This document shows, piece by piece, positions 6,659-7,974 of a stretch of DNA of 7,974 nucleotides (position 1 is the first letter of the stretch; the number at the start of each line of letters is the position of its first letter). The DNA is taken from the NCBI GenBank assembly GCA_020216625.1, contig JAIUYB010000079.1, positions 1 through 7,974 of the forward strand. Direction: 5' to 3'. Made by a program: the position numbers and the translations under genes. The notes under the pieces were generated by a model that had not been told where the DNA came from, made no database searches, and saw nothing but the letters and a program-made list of their open reading frames with translations. The stretch comes from Desulfarculus sp. Lineage in GTDB: Bacteria; Desulfobacterota; Desulfarculia; Desulfarculales; Desulfarculaceae.

Positions 6659-6787
6659 TCAACCCAGCCACCAGCCCAGCGCGAACTTGAAGATGTCGAC
6701 CTCGCCCTCGCCTTCCAGGCGGCCGGCGCAACCGGCCAGCCAGGCAAGGCCCGCCAGCCAGAGCCAGGCCCGGCGCGGCGCGGACAT
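6659..6787 (-). CDS. Very small predicted lipoprotein downstream of leuB
   Basis: 42 residues. The N-terminus has basic residues (MSAPRR), a hydrophobic stretch (AWLWLAGLAWLAGC, 7-20) and a classic lipobox LAGC with Cys20, after which the mature part would be only 23 residues (AGRLEGEGEVDIFK...ALGWWLG). It is thus predicted to be exported, cleaved by signal peptidase II and lipid-anchored. The ATG is 3 nt beyond the leuB stop codon on the same strand, which suggests translational coupling; an independent ribosome site is poor (AGGG too close to the ATG). The family is unknown. A complete signal-peptide-plus-lipobox in frame right after leuB is unlikely by chance, but the protein is short and unproven. 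Confidence 0.5.
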   Translation of the reverse strand: MSAPRRAWLWLAGLAWLAGCAGRLEGEGEVDIFKFALGWWLG

Positions 6788-6790
6788 ACC

Positions 6791-7792
6791 CTAACCCAGC
6801 CGGGCGATGACCGCCTGGGCGGCCTGCTCGGTGCTGAGCTGGCCGCCCAGGTCGGTGGTGACCTCGCCAGCGGCCAGGCAGGCCTCCACCGCCGCCTCCA
6901 CCCGGGCGGCGGTCTTGTCCTCGCCCAGGTGGCCCAGGAGCATGGCCGCGCAAAGGATGGCCGCGGTGGGGTTGGCCTTGCCCTGGCCCGCGATGTCCGG
7001 CGCGGAGCCGTGGACCGGCTCGAACAGGGCGTGCTTGGGGCCCAGGTTGGCGCTGGGGCACAGCCCCAGACCGCCGATCAACCCGGCGGCAAGATCGGAC
7101 AGGATGTCGCCGAACAGGTTGGTGGTGACCATGACCTGGAACTGCTCGGGCTTCATCACCATGCGCATGGCCACCGAGTCCACCAGGGCCTCCTCGTAGG
7201 GCACCCCCGGAAACTCGCTCGCCACCTGGCGGCACATTTTCAGAAACAGGCCGTCGGTCTTGATCAGCACATTGTTCTTGTGCACCGCGGTGACCTTCTG
7301 GTTGCCGTGGTCCCGGGCGTGCTCGAAGGCGAAGCGGGCGATGCGCTCGCTGGCTTGGGCGGTGATGAGCCGGGTGGCGGTGACCACGTCCGGGGTCAGG
7401 GTGGCCTCGATGCCGGCGTAGAGACACTCGGTGTTCTCGCGCATGATCATCAGATCGGTGCGCGGGTGCAGGCAGGCCACGCCCTGGTAGGCCTTGGAGG
7501 GGCGCACGTTGACGAAGGTGCCCAGCTCGGCCCGCAGGCGCAGGATGACCTGGGCCGCCGAGGCCCCGGCCGCGCCGAAAAGCACCCCCTGGGCGGCCAG
7601 GGCGCCCTCCAGGGTTTCCTGGGGCAAGGCCCGGCCGGTGCGGGCCAGGCAGGCGTCGCCCGCGTCGAAATGGCTGAAGTCAAAGGCCACCCCCGTGGCC
7701 TCCAGGACCTTTTGCGCCGCCGCCGTAACCTCCGGCCCGATGTCGTCGCCGCCGATGACCGCCACCCGATAAGGCTGCTTGGACATGCTCAT
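6791..7792 (-). CDS. leuB: 3-isopropylmalate dehydrogenase, short form
   Basis: 333 residues, a decarboxylating beta-hydroxyacid dehydrogenase. It oxidises 3-isopropylmalate to 2-oxoisocaproate with NAD+ and a divalent metal in leucine biosynthesis, in the cytoplasm. Seen: N-terminal [13 protein letters not shown] (10-22); substrate arginines Arg87 and Arg97 in the LR...NVRP segment; [11 protein letters not shown] (117-127) with Arg118 and Tyr125; HKNN with Lys172; metal aspartates Asp205 (LVDSV), Asp229 (NLFGDI) and Asp233; and the cofactor loop HGSAPDIAG...ANP (261-274). The length is shorter than classical bacterial LeuB (about 360) and resembles the archaeal-like short group, which also includes homoisocitrate and related dehydrogenases. 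Adjacency to leuD decides for LeuB. Where this group usually has RENTEG it has RENTEC (Cys123). The start overlaps the leuD stop as ATGA, with GGGAG just upstream; the ATG at 7786 is an alternative with better spacing. Confidence 0.92.
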   Translation of the reverse strand: MSMSKQPYRVAVIGGDDIGPEVTAAAQKVLEATGVAFDFSHFDAGDACLARTGRALPQETLEGALAAQGVLFGAAGASAAQVILRLRAELGTFVNVRPSKAYQGVACLHPRTDLMIMRENTECLYAGIEATLTPDVVTATRLITAQASERIARFAFEHARDHGNQKVTAVHKNNVLIKTDGLFLKMCRQVASEFPGVPYEEALVDSVAMRMVMKPEQFQVMVTTNLFGDILSDLAAGLIGGLGLCPSANLGPKHALFEPVHGSAPDIAGQGKANPTAAILCAAMLLGHLGEDKTAARVEAAVEACLAAGEVTTDLGGQLSTEQAAQAVIARLG

Positions 7793-7974
7793 TTGCTCCC
7801 GCTGACCCCGGCCACCGCCGCCTGCCAGGGTTGGTTGTGGGTTTGCTCATAGGCCGCGATGGCCGCCTCGTGCCGCAGGGTGAGCCCGATGTCGTCCAGG
7901 CCCTCCAGCAGGCAACGCTTCTTGAAGGGGTCGATGCCGAAAACGCAGGCGAAGCCGTCGGAGCCGGTCAGCAC
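7789..7974 (-). CDS. leuD: 3-isopropylmalate dehydratase small subunit, 3' end (start outside window)
   Basis: The frame is open through base 7974, so only the C-terminal 61 residues are present. LeuD pairs with LeuC to isomerise 2-isopropylmalate to 3-isopropylmalate, the step before LeuB. The recognisable C-terminal signature is [20 protein letters not shown] followed by [13 protein letters not shown] and a Pro-Trp, matching bacterial LeuD tails. The protein continues beyond the usual end with a short Ala/Val/Gly/Ser tail ([10 protein letters not shown]). The stop overlaps the leuB ATG (ATGA), indicating translational coupling. leuC is probably further upstream outside the window (inference). 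The first codon in the window is GTG but is internal by homology. Confidence 0.93.
   Translation of the reverse strand: MLTGSDGFACVFGIDPFKKRCLLEGLDDIGLTLRHEAAIAAYEQTHNQPWQAAVAGVSGSK

Noticed and set aside
6599..7852. 417-residue open frame on the plus strand, opposite leuB and the lipoprotein
   Set aside because: Same antisense artefact; leuB motifs are on the minus strand.

Overview
The window is about 8 kb of very GC-rich, gene-dense bacterial chromosome. Third codon positions are strongly G/C, so long open frames appear antisense to most genes; I treat these as artefacts. The gene content (an oxygen-sensitive double-cubane iron-sulfur reductase, an acetyl-CoA hydrolase/CoA-transferase fused to a GNAT domain, and a short-form isopropylmalate dehydrogenase next to leuD) suggests an anaerobe. 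A high-GC Desulfobacterota (former Deltaproteobacteria), perhaps near Desulfarculales, is my best guess, but this is inference. I see no mobile element, CRISPR array, tRNA or rRNA.

Layout. 1-792 (+): 3' part of hflX, the ribosome-associated GTPase. 793-1031: intergenic, with an AT-rich patch and a weak hairpin followed by a T-run. 1032-2309 (+): a double-cubane-cluster reductase of the HgdB/YjiM type with a good Shine-Dalgarno, closed by a textbook Rho-independent terminator (2331-2362). 2449-3774 (+): a divergent NCS2-type nucleobase transporter, possibly translated from a leaderless mRNA. 3775-4005: convergent intergenic region with nested inverted repeats that could fold as an RNA of about 133 nt. 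4006-5931 (-): the acetyl-CoA hydrolase/transferase-GNAT fusion. 5978-6172 (-): a 64-residue protein of unknown function just upstream of it. 6173-6318: divergent promoter region with a sigma-70-like promoter candidate on each strand. 6319-6525 (+): a 68-residue two-helix membrane protein. 6526-6658: convergent intergenic region with a GC-rich hairpin and a 10-bp palindrome. 6659-6787 (-): a 42-residue predicted lipoprotein. 6791-7792 (-): leuB. 7789-7974 (-): 3' end of leuD, overlapping leuB by ATGA.

How the genes fit together. leuD and leuB are translationally coupled and form the end of a leucine biosynthesis operon; the tiny lipoprotein frame starts 3 nt after leuB and may be its last cistron. 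The 64-residue gene and the acetyl-CoA hydrolase-GNAT gene probably share the promoter at 6206-6234. The double-cubane reductase and the transporter are separated by a strong terminator and are probably independent units. The reductase has no ATP-dependent activator gene beside it in this window.

I do not see a multi-gene system that is clearly new. The items most worth a second look are the orphan double-cubane reductase, the transporter with altered substrate-site motifs, the Asp at the usual catalytic Glu position of the CoA-transferase domain, the possible structured RNA at 3841-3973, and the three small unrecognised proteins.
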